The notes: generated by a model from the sequence alone, not told the origin. A stretch of DNA of 7,722 nucleotides from Bacillota bacterium (GCA_023418435.1 JAEZZT010000073.1:1-7722); one strand, 5' to 3'. Positions 1 through 7,048 are shown, counted from the first letter of the stretch. Program-made: numbers and translations.

Positions 1-690
1 GCAGAGAACGCAGCCATTCAGCAGGACACGCAATTGGCCAAAGAACTGGGGGATTTGCAGCGACGACAGACGGACCTGGCAACAATGCAAAAACGCTACC
101 AGGATCATCGGAAACAAATCGAAAGTATTGACAAGGAACAACAGGTGGTCGGCAGTTTGGCGGAACTTGCGAACGGTACGAATACCCAAGCGAGAGCGAA
201 GGTCACCTTTCAACGGTATGTGCTCGGGGCGCTCTTGGAAGATGTTCTGCAATCGGCCAATATCCGTCTGCAGGCGATGAGCCGCAAACGATATTTGTTG
301 CGGCGTATCGATACTGCCGCGACTCGCAATCGGGCCGCGGGGTTGGAATTGGAAGTATGGGACGAATACACCGGGTACAGCCGCCCCGTTAGCACCCTGT
401 CGGGCGGCGAAACCTTCCTGGCCTCTCTGTCCTTGGCACTGGGCTTGGCGGATGTGGCGCAAGCCTATGCCGGAGGCTTGCGCATGGACACCGTCTTTGT
501 GGATGAAGGTTTCGGAACCTTGGATGAAGAAACGCTCAACGAGGCGATGTCCATTTTGGCCAATTTGCGCGAAAGCGGTCGCTTGGTGGGGATCATCAGC
601 CATGTTGAGGAATTGTGCCAGCGTATCGATACGCGCTTGGAGATCACCAAGTCGGCGTCGGGATCTTCCGCGCATTGGGTGCTGGGATAA
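1..690 (+). CDS. sbcC: Nuclease SbcCD subunit C, C-terminal part (5' end outside window)
   Basis: This is the C-terminal 229 residues of an SMC/Rad50-type ATPase. SbcC pairs with the SbcD nuclease to cut hairpins and protein-blocked DNA ends in the cytoplasm. The frame is open from base 1, so the true start lies upstream; the TTG at 34 is only an internal codon. The first ~55 visible residues are Gln/Lys/Glu-rich and read as the returning arm of the coiled coil. Then come the ABC signature STLSGGE (visible residues 131-137), a Walker B strand ending in VDEGFGTLDEE (Asp and Glu at 502-507), and the switch-histidine motif ISH (His at 601-603). The Walker A motif would be in the missing N-terminal lobe. 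It ends in TAA, and a promoter for the next genes starts at the very next base. The family call is seen directly in the motifs; activity is inferred. Confidence 0.93.
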   Translation, partial: AENAAIQQDTQLAKELGDLQRRQTDLATMQKRYQDHRKQIESIDKEQQVVGSLAELANGTNTQARAKVTFQRYVLGALLEDVLQSANIRLQAMSRKRYLLRRIDTAATRNRAAGLELEVWDEYTGYSRPVSTLSGGETFLASLSLALGLADVAQAYAGGLRMDTVFVDEGFGTLDEETLNEAMSILANLRESGRLVGIISHVEELCQRIDTRLEITKSASGSSAHWVLG

Positions 691-719
691 TTGGCAAAGT
701 CGGCGCTTTGTGCTAAAAT
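691..719 (+). promoter_or_regulatory. Sigma-A-type promoter for the glyoxalase-tcdA-ppi-cysK cluster
   Basis: A -35 box TTGGCA (691-696) and a -10 box TAAAAT (714-719) are separated by exactly 17 bases. Each differs from consensus at one position, and a TGC directly before the -10 box gives an extended -10. It begins immediately after the sbcC stop, so the five genes that follow can be transcribed independently of sbcCD. A short imperfect dyad (GCAAAG 694-699 with CTTTGT 706-711) lies in the spacer; whether it is an operator is unknown. Confidence 0.75.
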
Positions 720-755
720 AACTATATCGAAAAAATTCGGAAAGGAAGTGGGGAG

Positions 756-1124
756 ATGGCTTTTACTTTTGCACATAACAATTTCAATGTTTTGGATTTG
801 GATAGAAGTATCGCTTTTTACAATGAAGCCCTGGGTTTGCAGGAAGTGCGTCGCAAAGAAGCGGAGGATGGCAGTTTCATCCTGGTATACTTGGGAGACG
901 GCAAGACCGGCTATGAATTGGAGTTGACTTGGCTGCGCGATCGCAGCGAACCTTATGACCTGGGGGAAAATGAATTCCATTTGGCATTTGTGACGGAGGA
1001 TTTTGCCGCGGCGCATGCCAAGCATCAAGAGATGGGCTGCATTTGTTATGAAAATCCGGCCATGGGCATCTATTTCATAGCGGATCCGGATAATTATTGG
1101 TTGGAGATCGTACCGAAGAAATGA
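756..1124 (+). CDS. gloA: Glyoxalase I-like protein (lactoylglutathione lyase family)
   Basis: The 122-residue protein is a single-module-pair member of the glyoxalase/VOC superfamily. Glyoxalase I isomerises the hemithioacetal of methylglyoxal and a thiol as part of cytoplasmic detoxification. All four metal ligands of the bacterial Ni/Zn enzymes can be placed: His7 (AHNNFNV), Glu56 (ELELT), His75 (EFHLAF) and Glu117 (WLEIVP). Their spacing closely follows E. coli GloA (His5, Glu56, His74, Glu122), and the length is close to the family norm of about 125-135. The start at 756 has AAGGA (742-746) nine bases upstream, with a GGGAG right against the ATG. The stop overlaps the tcdA start as ATGA, so the two are translationally coupled. 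It is first in its operon. The thiol used is uncertain, because many Firmicutes lack glutathione, and another VOC activity remains possible. Confidence 0.85.
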   Translation: MAFTFAHNNFNVLDLDRSIAFYNEALGLQEVRRKEAEDGSFILVYLGDGKTGYELELTWLRDRSEPYDLGENEFHLAFVTEDFAAAHAKHQEMGCICYENPAMGIYFIADPDNYWLEIVPKK

Positions 1125-1819
1125 CGAGCTGGTTACAGAGAACGGAATTGCTGATTGGCGATGCCGTGAAGAAATTGGCGGAATCATCCGTCGCCGTATT
1201 CGGTGTGGGTGGTGTCGGTTCGTTTGCTACGGAGGCCTTGGTGAGGTCCGGCGTGGGACGCTTGGTGTTGGTCGATGCGGATGTGGTTTCCGAGAGCAAC
1301 CGCAATCGGCAGTTACCGGCCCTCATTTCCACTTTAGGAGAGGATAAAGTCGCCGTCATGGCGGCGCGTATCCGGGATATCAACCCGCAATGTCGCGTGG
1401 AGACGAGAAAAGAATTTTACTTACCTACGGAACGCCCGTACTTGGCGGATTTAGCCGTAGACTATGTGGTGGATGCCATCGATACGGTAGCTGCTAAAGT
1501 AGGGCTGATCGTGGAGGCGCAGCAATTGGGAATTCCGCTCATTTCGGCAATGGGCACCGGTAATAAATTGCATCCGGAGAAACTTTGTTTGACGGATATT
1601 TATCAAACGCATACCTGTCCGTTGGCCAAAGTGATGCGCCGTGAATTGCGCAAAGCCGGAGTGCCCCGGCAGCTGGTGGTATATTCGGAAGAGGAACCGC
1701 GCCGACCGCAATATCGTGCCGAGGACGAGCGAGTGCCGGGGTCCATCGCTTTTGTTCCGCCGGTGGCGGGAATGATCATGGCGGGCGTAGTCGTTCGACA
1801 TTTAACGGAAATGGAGTGA
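1121..1819 (+). CDS. tcdA: tRNA threonylcarbamoyladenosine dehydratase TcdA (ThiF/E1-like family)
   Basis: TcdA (YgdL/CsdL) uses ATP to cyclise t6A37 to ct6A in ANN-decoding tRNAs. The 232-residue protein shows the family layout: a nucleotide-binding GVGGVG loop (28-33), acidic VDADVV (51-56), the E1-family SNRNRQL segment (59-65), DAIDT (118-122), the HTCPLAK stretch (164-170), and a C-terminal GSIAFVPPVAGMIMA segment typical of TcdA rather than ThiF or MoeB. The zinc CxxC pairs of ThiF/MoeB are absent. An earlier in-frame TTG at 1097 exists, but the ATG at 1121 is preferred: the family begins just before the 'RTELLIG' segment, and this start gives the ATGA overlap with the preceding gene. 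The next gene begins six bases after the stop. It is slightly shorter than the E. coli enzyme (268 residues). Confidence 0.88.
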   Translation: MTSWLQRTELLIGDAVKKLAESSVAVFGVGGVGSFATEALVRSGVGRLVLVDADVVSESNRNRQLPALISTLGEDKVAVMAARIRDINPQCRVETRKEFYLPTERPYLADLAVDYVVDAIDTVAAKVGLIVEAQQLGIPLISAMGTGNKLHPEKLCLTDIYQTHTCPLAKVMRRELRKAGVPRQLVVYSEEEPRRPQYRAEDERVPGSIAFVPPVAGMIMAGVVVRHLTEME

Positions 1820-1824
1820 AATAA

Positions 1825-2256
1825 ATGAAAGCAATCATTACTATGGCAAAAAACGATCAAAAGATCGTTATCGATTTATTTGACAAAGAAGCACCGGGAA
1901 CGGTGGAAAATTTTGTATCCTTGATTCGTAAAGGATTTTACGACGGGCTGAAATTTCATCGAGTGATTCCCGGCTTTGTCGCACAGGCCGGTTGTCCTTT
2001 CGGCACGGGTACCGGCGGTCCCGGTTACACGATTAAATGTGAAACCGCAGGCAATCCCCACCGTCATGAAAGAGGTTCTCTTTCCATGGCGCATCGCGGT
2101 AAAGATACCGGCGGAAGCCAATTTTTTATTTGTTTCGAACCGCAACCCCATTTGAACGGTGTGCATACCGTTTTCGGTAAAGTGGTCGAAGGTATGGATG
2201 TCGTTGACGAAATTGAGCAGGGGGATCGAATCGCAACGATTACAGTAGAAGAGTAA
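1825..2256 (+). CDS. Cyclophilin-type peptidyl-prolyl cis-trans isomerase
   Basis: This 143-residue single-domain cyclophilin catalyses proline cis-trans isomerisation during protein folding. No signal peptide is present, so it is cytoplasmic. Diagnostic residues are visible: FHRVIPGF (catalytic Arg46, Phe51), Gln54, the GSQFF block (97-101) and [12 protein letters not shown] (109-120). The Trp that contacts cyclosporin in the human protein is His109 here, as in many bacterial cyclophilins that bind the drug weakly. The length is short but complete for the compact bacterial ppiB-like type. The ATG at 1825 has GGAG (1813-1816) eight bases upstream, partly inside the tcdA 3' end. It sits in the middle of a five-gene operon; its neighbours suggest general housekeeping rather than one pathway. 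Confidence 0.93.
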   Translation: MKAIITMAKNDQKIVIDLFDKEAPGTVENFVSLIRKGFYDGLKFHRVIPGFVAQAGCPFGTGTGGPGYTIKCETAGNPHRHERGSLSMAHRGKDTGGSQFFICFEPQPHLNGVHTVFGKVVEGMDVVDEIEQGDRIATITVEE

Positions 2257-2268
2257 GGAGCTGATCGG

Positions 2269-2892
2269 GTGAAAAGGTACACCTTGCAGCAGCCCAATCT
2301 TTTGGATTTGGTCGTGGACGGACAAACTTGGTTGGGCTATTGCCAGGATTGGTATGAAGATGAATGGCAACGTCTGGCGGGATGCGGCCCTACTACGGCG
2401 ACGTATGTATTGGCGTACCACTTTTTGCGGGACGGGCTTTGGGACTCGATTCAAGATATCGCTACGGCGAGAATGCATATGAATCGTGTCTGGCCGCATG
2501 TCAAACCCAGGCGTGGCGGTTTGTTTCGTACCAGATGGTTGGCGGAAGGAATGGAAAATTTTCTCCGAATGGAAGAGATACAAGACTATTGTGTCAGAAT
2601 GTTGCCGGTATCGGTGTTGGCACGATGTCGCCCCAGCGATGAAGAAATGATCGAGTTTTTGCAGGCGGGCTTTACGGCGGATTCGCCGATTGCTTTTTTG
2701 AATCGCCATCGCGGTAATGAGGAAGAGCTGGAAACTTGGCACTGGGTGCCCTTGGTCAGTTTGACCGAGACCGCTGAAGGATGGCAAGCCTGCGCCTATG
2801 ATGAAGGTCAGGAACGTCGCTTTAACCCATTGCGTTGGTTGCATGAATCCAGGTTGGGCGGTGGTCTGGTATATTTGGAGAAAAAAGGATGA
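2269..2892 (+). CDS. Uncharacterised protein with possible C39-like (papain-fold) cysteine peptidase signature
   Basis: I do not recognise this 207-residue protein by name. It starts with GTG at 2269, with AAGGAG (2255-2260) eight bases upstream overlapping the cyclophilin stop. It has no signal peptide or membrane segment and is rich in Trp and Arg. Two motifs suggest a papain-like fold of the peptidase_C39-like kind. The first is [12 protein letters not shown] (33-44), with a candidate nucleophile Cys39, a Gly-Pro after it and an upstream Gln34 that could form the oxyanion hole. The second is TWHWVPLV (156-163), with a candidate His158, followed by ACAYDEG (174-180), which offers Asp178 as third member. 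The middle region (70-95, [11 protein letters not shown]) is basic. Its TGA overlaps a possible ATG of cysK. The hydrolase idea is an inference from motif spacing only; a non-enzymatic or transferase member of the fold is equally possible. Confidence 0.6.
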   Translation: MKRYTLQQPNLLDLVVDGQTWLGYCQDWYEDEWQRLAGCGPTTATYVLAYHFLRDGLWDSIQDIATARMHMNRVWPHVKPRRGGLFRTRWLAEGMENFLRMEEIQDYCVRMLPVSVLARCRPSDEEMIEFLQAGFTADSPIAFLNRHRGNEEELETWHWVPLVSLTETAEGWQACAYDEGQERRFNPLRWLHESRLGGGLVYLEKKG

Positions 2893-2897
2893 AGAAT

Positions 2898-3833
2898 ATG
2901 AAAATAGCAAATCAATTAACGGATTTAATCGGCAAAACACCCTTATTGAAGTTGGGGCGTTATATTGAAAAAAGAAATTTGGCCGCAGAAATAGTTGTCA
3001 AAATGGAATCGATCAATCCCGGCGGATCGATAAAAGATCGCGCTGCCTTGGCGATGATTGAACGTGCGGAACAGGAAGGACGCTTGAAACCGGGCATGAC
3101 GATCTTGGAGCCGACGAGCGGCAATACCGGCGTAGGCCTCGCCATGGTGGGCGCTGCTAAAGGATACCCGGTGATCACAGTCATGCCGGAAACGATGAGT
3201 GTCGAGCGGCGCAAATTGATTTAGGCGTATGGAGCGAAAATCGTCTTGACTCCCGGGGCCAAGGGCATGCAGGGAACTTTGGATGAAGTGAAACGAATGA
3301 CGGAATCGTCTGCCGAATACTTCGTGCCCAACCAATTTGCCAATCCTGCCAATGCGGAAATGCATGAGCAGACGACGGCAGAGGAAATTTGGGCGGATAC
3401 GGAAGGGCAAGTGGATGTTTTCGTTGCCGGCGTCGGTTCCGGTGGTACCATTACCGGCGTAGGGCATGTCTTGAAAGAGAGAAATCCGCAGGTGCATGTC
3501 GTGGCGGTAGAACCGGAAAAGTCGCCCTTGCTTTCCGAAGGGCAGGCCGGCCCTCACAAGATTCAAGGGATCGGTGCCAATTTTGTGCCGGATCTTTTGG
3601 ACACAGCTATTTATGACGAAGTGGTGACGGTCAGTGAGGAAGCGGCCTTTGCCGCGGCTGCGGCGTTGGCCGCCGAGGAAGGTGTCCTGGCCGGGATTTC
3701 CTCGGGCGCAGCATTGGCTGCGGCCACGGAAATCGCCAAGCGCCCCGAGTGGGCCGGTAAACGGATCGTGGTCATCCTGCCGGACACGGGCGAAAGATAT
3801 CTCTCGATGTCGGTATTCCCCGCAGAAGTGTAA
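2898..3833 (+). pseudogene. cysK: Cysteine synthase A (O-acetylserine sulfhydrylase) with one in-frame TAG stop
   Basis: CysK is a PLP enzyme making cysteine from O-acetylserine and sulfide. One continuous frame runs from 2898 to the TAA at 3831, interrupted only by TAG at 3222-3224 (codon 109). Before it lie the PLP lysine Lys46 (GGSIKDRAA), TSGNTG (73-78) and [13 protein letters not shown]. Directly after it the family sequence resumes without a gap ([11 protein letters not shown]), then GSGGTITG (180-187), a GISSGAA segment and a C-terminal PDTGERYLS. With the TAG counted as a residue the product is 311 aa, the normal CysK length of about 310, so exactly one codon is affected. The start at ATG 2898 (AAGGA nine bases upstream) fits the usual MxKIAN family N-terminus; ATG 2889 in the same frame is an alternative with GGAG eight bases upstream. 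Readings are a very recent nonsense mutation, a sequencing error, or suppression. A truncated 108-residue product would lack most of the fold. Confidence 0.85.
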
Positions 3834-3876
3834 AATAAAAATCACGGAAATCGTTGGATTTCCGTGATTTTATTTT
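3834..3876. terminator. Bidirectional intrinsic terminator between cysK and apeA
   Basis: A perfect 15-bp inverted repeat (arms 3838-3852 and 3857-3871, loop GTTG) contains the core ATCACGGAAATC. It is flanked by A-rich sequence on the left and T-rich sequence (TTTTATTTTA) on the right, so a U-run follows the hairpin when read from either side. It starts directly after the cysK stop and reaches into the stop codon of the converging aminopeptidase gene, so it serves both transcripts. Confidence 0.92.
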
Positions 3877-5245
3877 ACTTACTCTCGAAGAATGCTTTGT
3901 AGGCCAGGTAGGCACTATAGGCGTCCGTTTTCTCGACCAACTCCAAGGGAGCGTGCATGCTCAACATCGCCACCCCGCAATCGATGACCTCACAACCCCA
4001 GGCCGCCAAGTAAAGGGCGATGGTACCGCCGCCACCTTCGTCGACTTTGCCCAACTCGCCGATTTGCCATGGCACATCGGCCTCGTTGAAAATACGGCGT
4101 ACCTTGCCGACGAATTCCGCATTGGCATCATTACTGCCCGATTTGCCTCGCGCACCGGTGTACTTGGTCAAGACGATGCCGTGACCGGTGAGGGCGGAGT
4201 TGTTCCGCTCCATCGTATCCGGGAACGTAGGATCGAAAGCCGCAGTGACATCGGCGGAGAGGATTTCCGTGTGGCGGAACACTTGGCGCAATGCCAGGTG
4301 AGATTCAATTCCGCGAAGGGCCAATAAGTCGCTGACGAAATCGGTGAAATAAGTGGAAGTTACGCCCGTGTTTCCGTAGGAACCGATCTCTTCCTTGTCG
4401 GCGAAAAGTGCCACTTGTGTATATTGCCCCGGCTCGGCGTTCAAGATCGCAGCGAGATTGCCGTAAGAACAAACGCGATCATCATGCCCGTGCCCCAAGA
4501 TAAAAGCACGATCCAAACCCACGTCGCGCGCACCTTGAGCGGGAATGACTTCCAGTTCCGCAGAGGCGAAATCCTCATCTTCGATGCCGTATTTTTCTTT
4601 GAGCAATTGCAAAATCGTTTCGCGAGCGGAGTCCTTGCCGTCGGCATGTCCGCCGATGACCGGCAGGAGCATTTCACCGGTGATTGCCTCGGCAACTTTC
4701 TTTTCCGCCTGGCGATGACCGAGATGCGGCAAAAGATCCGTGATATAGAGAACGGGATCTTTGTCGGAAAGACCGATTTCCACATCGACGACTTTACCTT
4801 CGCGGGTGACTACGACCCCTACCAAGGCCAAGGGCATGCAGACCCATTGATATTTCTTGATACCGCCGTAATAATGCGTGCGTAAAAACACGAGGCCGTC
4901 TTTTTCGTCTAAAGGATTGGCTTTTAAATCCAAACGCGGCGAATCGATATGAGAACCGACCACTTTCAGACCGGATGTCAGCTCATCCCGGCCGATTACC
5001 GCTAAGATGACGGCTTTGCCCTTATGATCCAAGTAGACTTTGTCGCCGGCTTGCAGGGAAGAGTACTCTTCGAGCGAACGAAAACCGGCTGCCTTGGCTT
5101 GGCGAATGATTTCACGATTGGCCAAACGCTCCGTACGAGCTTGATCCAAAAATTTTTTGTAATTTTCACAATAATCGTAGCAGGCTTGTTTCTCGGTATC
5201 GGACATGCGCTGCCAAACGGATTCGGTACGACTGTAAGTTTGCAT
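3875..5245 (-). CDS. apeA: M18 family zinc aminopeptidase (apeA type)
   Basis: This 456-residue cytoplasmic metallo-aminopeptidase of the M18 (aspartyl aminopeptidase) family removes N-terminal residues from peptides. The length matches the family-1 (ApeA) group of about 460. The dinuclear-metal ligands are visible (numbered from the ATG start): His99 in GSHIDSPR, Asp255 in GHDDRVC, the catalytic Glu285/Glu286 pair in ADKEEIGS, Asp332 in LSADVT and His431 in LSMHAPLE. The N-terminal helix-rich segment (TEKQACYDYCENYKKFL) is also typical. A GTG at 5251 opens the frame earlier, but the ATG at 5245 is chosen because AAAGGA (5255-5260 on this strand) is then nine bases away rather than three. It has its own promoter and lies 65 bases downstream of the permease gene on the same strand. 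It converges on cysK and shares its terminator. Confidence 0.92.
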   Translation of the reverse strand: MQTYSRTESVWQRMSDTEKQACYDYCENYKKFLDQARTERLANREIIRQAKAAGFRSLEEYSSLQAGDKVYLDHKGKAVILAVIGRDELTSGLKVVGSHIDSPRLDLKANPLDEKDGLVFLRTHYYGGIKKYQWVCMPLALVGVVVTREGKVVDVEIGLSDKDPVLYITDLLPHLGHRQAEKKVAEAITGEMLLPVIGGHADGKDSARETILQLLKEKYGIEDEDFASAELEVIPAQGARDVGLDRAFILGHGHDDRVCSYGNLAAILNAEPGQYTQVALFADKEEIGSYGNTGVTSTYFTDFVSDLLALRGIESHLALRQVFRHTEILSADVTAAFDPTFPDTMERNNSALTGHGIVLTKYTGARGKSGSNDANAEFVGKVRRIFNEADVPWQIGELGKVDEGGGGTIALYLAAWGCEVIDCGVAMLSMHAPLELVEKTDAYSAYLAYKAFFESK

Positions 5246-5280
5246 ATTCACAATTCCTTTCCATATATTGATCTAAAAAC

Positions 5281-5309
5281 AGTATACGATGAGTGCCGTC
5301 AGTTGGCAA
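5281..5309 (-). promoter_or_regulatory. Sigma-A-type promoter for apeA
   Basis: On the - strand, a -35 box TTGCCA (5309-5304) and a -10 box TATACT (5286-5281) are separated by exactly 17 bases. Each is one base from consensus. The promoter fills the short gap after the permease stop codon (5311) and sits about 35 bases before the apeA start. ApeA can therefore be expressed independently, although no terminator separates it from the permease, so readthrough could add to its expression. Confidence 0.75.
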
Positions 5310-5310
5310 G

Positions 5311-6069
5311 CTAGGCCATCAAGAGCAGGCGCAGTCCCAAGGCCAACAGCGCGATGGCCAACAATATAATAATGCTGCGGGCATGAATCCTCTTGGAGAG
5401 ATAGGCACCGGCCTGTGCTCCGATAATGGCACCGATGCTGAACAGCAAGGCGGGACGCCAGTAAATATGCCCTTCCCAAGCATGGGTGGCCACGCCGACG
5501 GCGGCCGAGATGGCCAGCACGAAATGAGAGGTCGCGGTGGCAATATGCGTAGGAAATCCCAAGAGATAGATCATGGCAGGGACATGAAGTACGCCGCCGC
5601 CGATTCCCAAGATGCTGGAAATAAATCCGATAACGAAAGAAATGGCGATGCCCAAGCCCAATGGATAATGAAATTGTTTGTTGACAACTTCAATCATGGG
5701 AGAGGTTCGGCGCAGATTCTTCCATAAAATCAATAGCGAGATCGCCGCCAAGAGACTACCGAAACTGAGGCGAAAACCGGCTCCGGAAAAATGATTGGCG
5801 AGTATGGCGCCACCGATGGCACCGGGAATCGTAGCCAGCGCGAAGACAATGGCCGCATCATAGCGAACTTTATCTTGGCGCACATAGGCTATCGTGCCGG
5901 AAAGCGCATTGGCCAGCACAATAGTCAATGAAGTGCCGGCAATCATGGCCGGTGGCCATTGAAACCATAGTAGAAACAGGGGGACAAAAATAATACCGCC
6001 ACCGGCTCCGATCAAGGTGCCGAAAGCAGCGACCAGAGCACCCAACAGCGGATATAATAACCATTCCAT
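5311..6069 (-). CDS. TauE/SafE family membrane permease (putative sulfite/organoanion exporter)
   Basis: The 252-residue integral membrane protein is almost wholly hydrophobic, with about eight predicted transmembrane segments. It belongs to the TauE/SafE (DUF81) family, whose characterised members move sulfite, sulfoacetate or related anions. The internal duplication typical of the family is visible: GTLIGAGGGIIFVPL (17-31) in the first half is matched by SSILGIGGGVLHVPA (151-165) in the second, each with a G-x-GGG turn. The basic loop WKNLRR (116-121) and the following polar stretch separate the halves. The ATG at 6069 has AAGGA seven bases upstream. It ends with TAG at 5313-5311. Its substrate cannot be read from sequence. 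The nearby cysK makes a sulfur compound tempting, but that gene is on the other strand and not co-transcribed. Confidence 0.88.
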   Translation of the reverse strand: MEWLLYPLLGALVAAFGTLIGAGGGIIFVPLFLLWFQWPPAMIAGTSLTIVLANALSGTIAYVRQDKVRYDAAIVFALATIPGAIGGAILANHFSGAGFRLSFGSLLAAISLLILWKNLRRTSPMIEVVNKQFHYPLGLGIAISFVIGFISSILGIGGGVLHVPAMIYLLGFPTHIATATSHFVLAISAAVGVATHAWEGHIYWRPALLFSIGAIIGAQAGAYLSKRIHARSIIILLAIALLALGLRLLLMA

Positions 6070-6097
6070 GAAATCATCCTTTATGTGTTTTGTTTTT

Positions 6098-6106
6098 ATT
6101 ATATCA
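6098..6106 (-). promoter_or_regulatory. Extended -10 promoter for the TauE-family gene
   Basis: Read on the - strand this is TGATATAAT, a perfect TATAAT (6103-6098) preceded by the TGn extension. A TTGACT lies upstream but 22 bases away, too far for a normal -35, so the extended -10 probably carries the promoter. It sits about 30 bases before the start codon and faces the divergent promoter of the cupin gene. Confidence 0.6.
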
Positions 6107-6118
6107 TTTGCGTACCTT

Positions 6119-6148
6119 TTGCCGCAGTCAATTTTTGTATGTTAGAAT
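6119..6148 (+). promoter_or_regulatory. Promoter for the cupin-msrB operon
   Basis: The -10 box TAGAAT (6143-6148) is one base off consensus and is preceded by TGT, forming an extended -10. A weak -35, TTGCCG (6119-6124), lies 18 bases upstream. The start codon of the cupin gene is 19 bases downstream of the -10 box, so the untranslated leader is very short. It is back to back with the promoter of the permease gene inside a 98-base intergenic region. Confidence 0.55.
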
Positions 6149-6167
6149 AAAATACAGGGAGGACAAT

Positions 6168-6605
6168 ATGTTACAAAAATTCTCTGCATATCAATGGGAC
6201 GGAATCGATGTCCTACGTTATAAAGAAGATGGCAGTCCGTTCCGAGATGTGACGCGCCAGGTGCTTTTTCACGGGGCACCGGATATTCCCTGTGAATGGC
6301 GCTACTTCGAGGTGGGGCCGGGCGGATACTCGACGCTGGAGCATCATGAACATACGCATTGGGTATTGATCTTACGAGGAAGCGGACGCTGTTTGTTGGG
6401 CGATCGCATTGCCGATATCTCGTTCGGCGATCGGATCGAAATCCCCGCTTGGCAATGGCATCAATTTCGCGCTACCAATAATGAACCGCTAGGCTTTCTT
6501 TGTCTGGTCAATCAGGCCCGGGACAAGGTGACATTACCTACGGAAGCGGACTTGGCGGAATTGAAGAAGGATCCGGCGATCAAGCAATTTTTGGAGGAAG
6601 AATGA
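6168..6605 (+). CDS. Small single-domain cupin protein
   Basis: The 145-residue protein is one conserved beta-barrel cupin, predicted cytoplasmic. The frame is open from further upstream, but ATG 6168 is chosen because AGGGAGG (6156-6162) lies five bases before it and the promoter falls inside the longer reading. Cupin motif 1 is [26 protein letters not shown] (52-73), with His60 and His62 as ligands; the place usually held by Glu is taken by His64. Motif 2 is [12 protein letters not shown] (87-98), with His98 as the last ligand, so a four-histidine metal site is likely. The C-terminal tail (125-145) is acidic and helical. The last bases overlap the msrB start, so the two are coupled. Possible roles are dioxygenase, isomerase or small-molecule sensor; sequence alone does not choose. 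Confidence 0.82.
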   Translation: MLQKFSAYQWDGIDVLRYKEDGSPFRDVTRQVLFHGAPDIPCEWRYFEVGPGGYSTLEHHEHTHWVLILRGSGRCLLGDRIADISFGDRIEIPAWQWHQFRATNNEPLGFLCLVNQARDKVTLPTEADLAELKKDPAIKQFLEEE

Positions 6606-7030
6606 TGGAAAAAAGAACGGAACATTTGACGGACTTGCAATATCGTGTTACTCAGGAAAATGCAACGGAGCCGCCGTTTGCCAATGAATATTGGGACAAT
6701 CACGAATGCGGACTCTATGTGGATGTGGTGACCGGCAAGCCCTTGTTCACTTCAGAGCAAAAGTTCGACTCCGGTTGCGGCTGGCCGAGCTTTGATCGGC
6801 ATTTGCCCGAGGCGGGAATCACGGAGCATGAAGATCGCAGTATCATCGGGATGCCTCGCATCGAAGTGCGGTCGCAGGGAGGCCATTTGGGCCATGTGTT
6901 CCCGGACGGACCGACGGAGACCGGTTTACGCTATTGCATTAACTCGGCAGCACTGCGTTTTATTCCCTATGAGAACTTGGCAGCGGAGGGCTATGGCGAG
7001 TATCGAAAATTTTTTCAACAGAAAAAATAA
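6605..7030 (+). CDS. msrB: Peptide-methionine (R)-S-oxide reductase
   Basis: MsrB reduces the R epimer of methionine sulfoxide in proteins, using thioredoxin as the usual electron donor. The 141-residue protein is a stand-alone MsrB domain of normal length. The hallmark blocks are visible: [20 protein letters not shown] (44-63), [12 protein letters not shown] (92-103) and [11 protein letters not shown] (109-119). Cys111 is the catalytic cysteine and Cys58 a likely resolving one. The two CxxC pairs of the zinc-containing MsrB type are absent; the single Cys35 in the first of those regions is unusual. Of two adjacent start codons, ATG 6605 is preferred over ATG 6602 because GGAGG (6593-6597) is seven bases away rather than four. 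Either start overlaps the cupin stop codon. MsrA is not fused or adjacent. Confidence 0.95.
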   Translation: MEKRTEHLTDLQYRVTQENATEPPFANEYWDNHECGLYVDVVTGKPLFTSEQKFDSGCGWPSFDRHLPEAGITEHEDRSIIGMPRIEVRSQGGHLGHVFPDGPTETGLRYCINSAALRFIPYENLAAEGYGEYRKFFQQKK

Positions 7031-7048
7031 AAAATTTGCTTTTGGCTA

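Noticed and set aside
465..1187. Long reading frame on the - strand across the sbcC end and glyoxalase gene
   Set aside because: It is antisense to two clear genes, has no recognisable domain or ribosome binding site, and its sequence is what reverse reading of those codons gives.
1876..2940. 354-codon open frame on the - strand opposite the cyclophilin and 207-residue genes
   Set aside because: The + strand in this region holds a certain cyclophilin with correct ribosome binding sites and operon spacing. The antisense product has no recognisable motif and low-complexity composition.
3246..3833. A separate downstream gene starting at TTG 3246 after the cysK stop
   Set aside because: It is in the same frame as the upstream half and continues the same domain without gap or overlap. 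A GGAG lies 11 bases before the TTG, but a product starting there would lack the PLP lysine.
5246..5251. GTG start for the M18 aminopeptidase
   Set aside because: The AAAGGA ribosome binding site is only three bases from the GTG but nine from the ATG at 5245, so the shorter start is favoured.
5311..5313. A genome-wide reassignment of TAG to an amino acid, to explain cysK
   Set aside because: The TauE-family gene ends in TAG at its normal C-terminus, and no other gene here contains an internal TAG. Reading through it would add only three residues before TGA, so the test is weak, but there is no positive support.
7009..7028. Perfect 8-bp hairpin ATTTTTTC/GAAAAAAT at the msrB stop as a terminator
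   Set aside because: The stem is almost all A-T and is followed by A-rich sequence rather than a T-run, so it is unlikely to terminate the + strand transcript.
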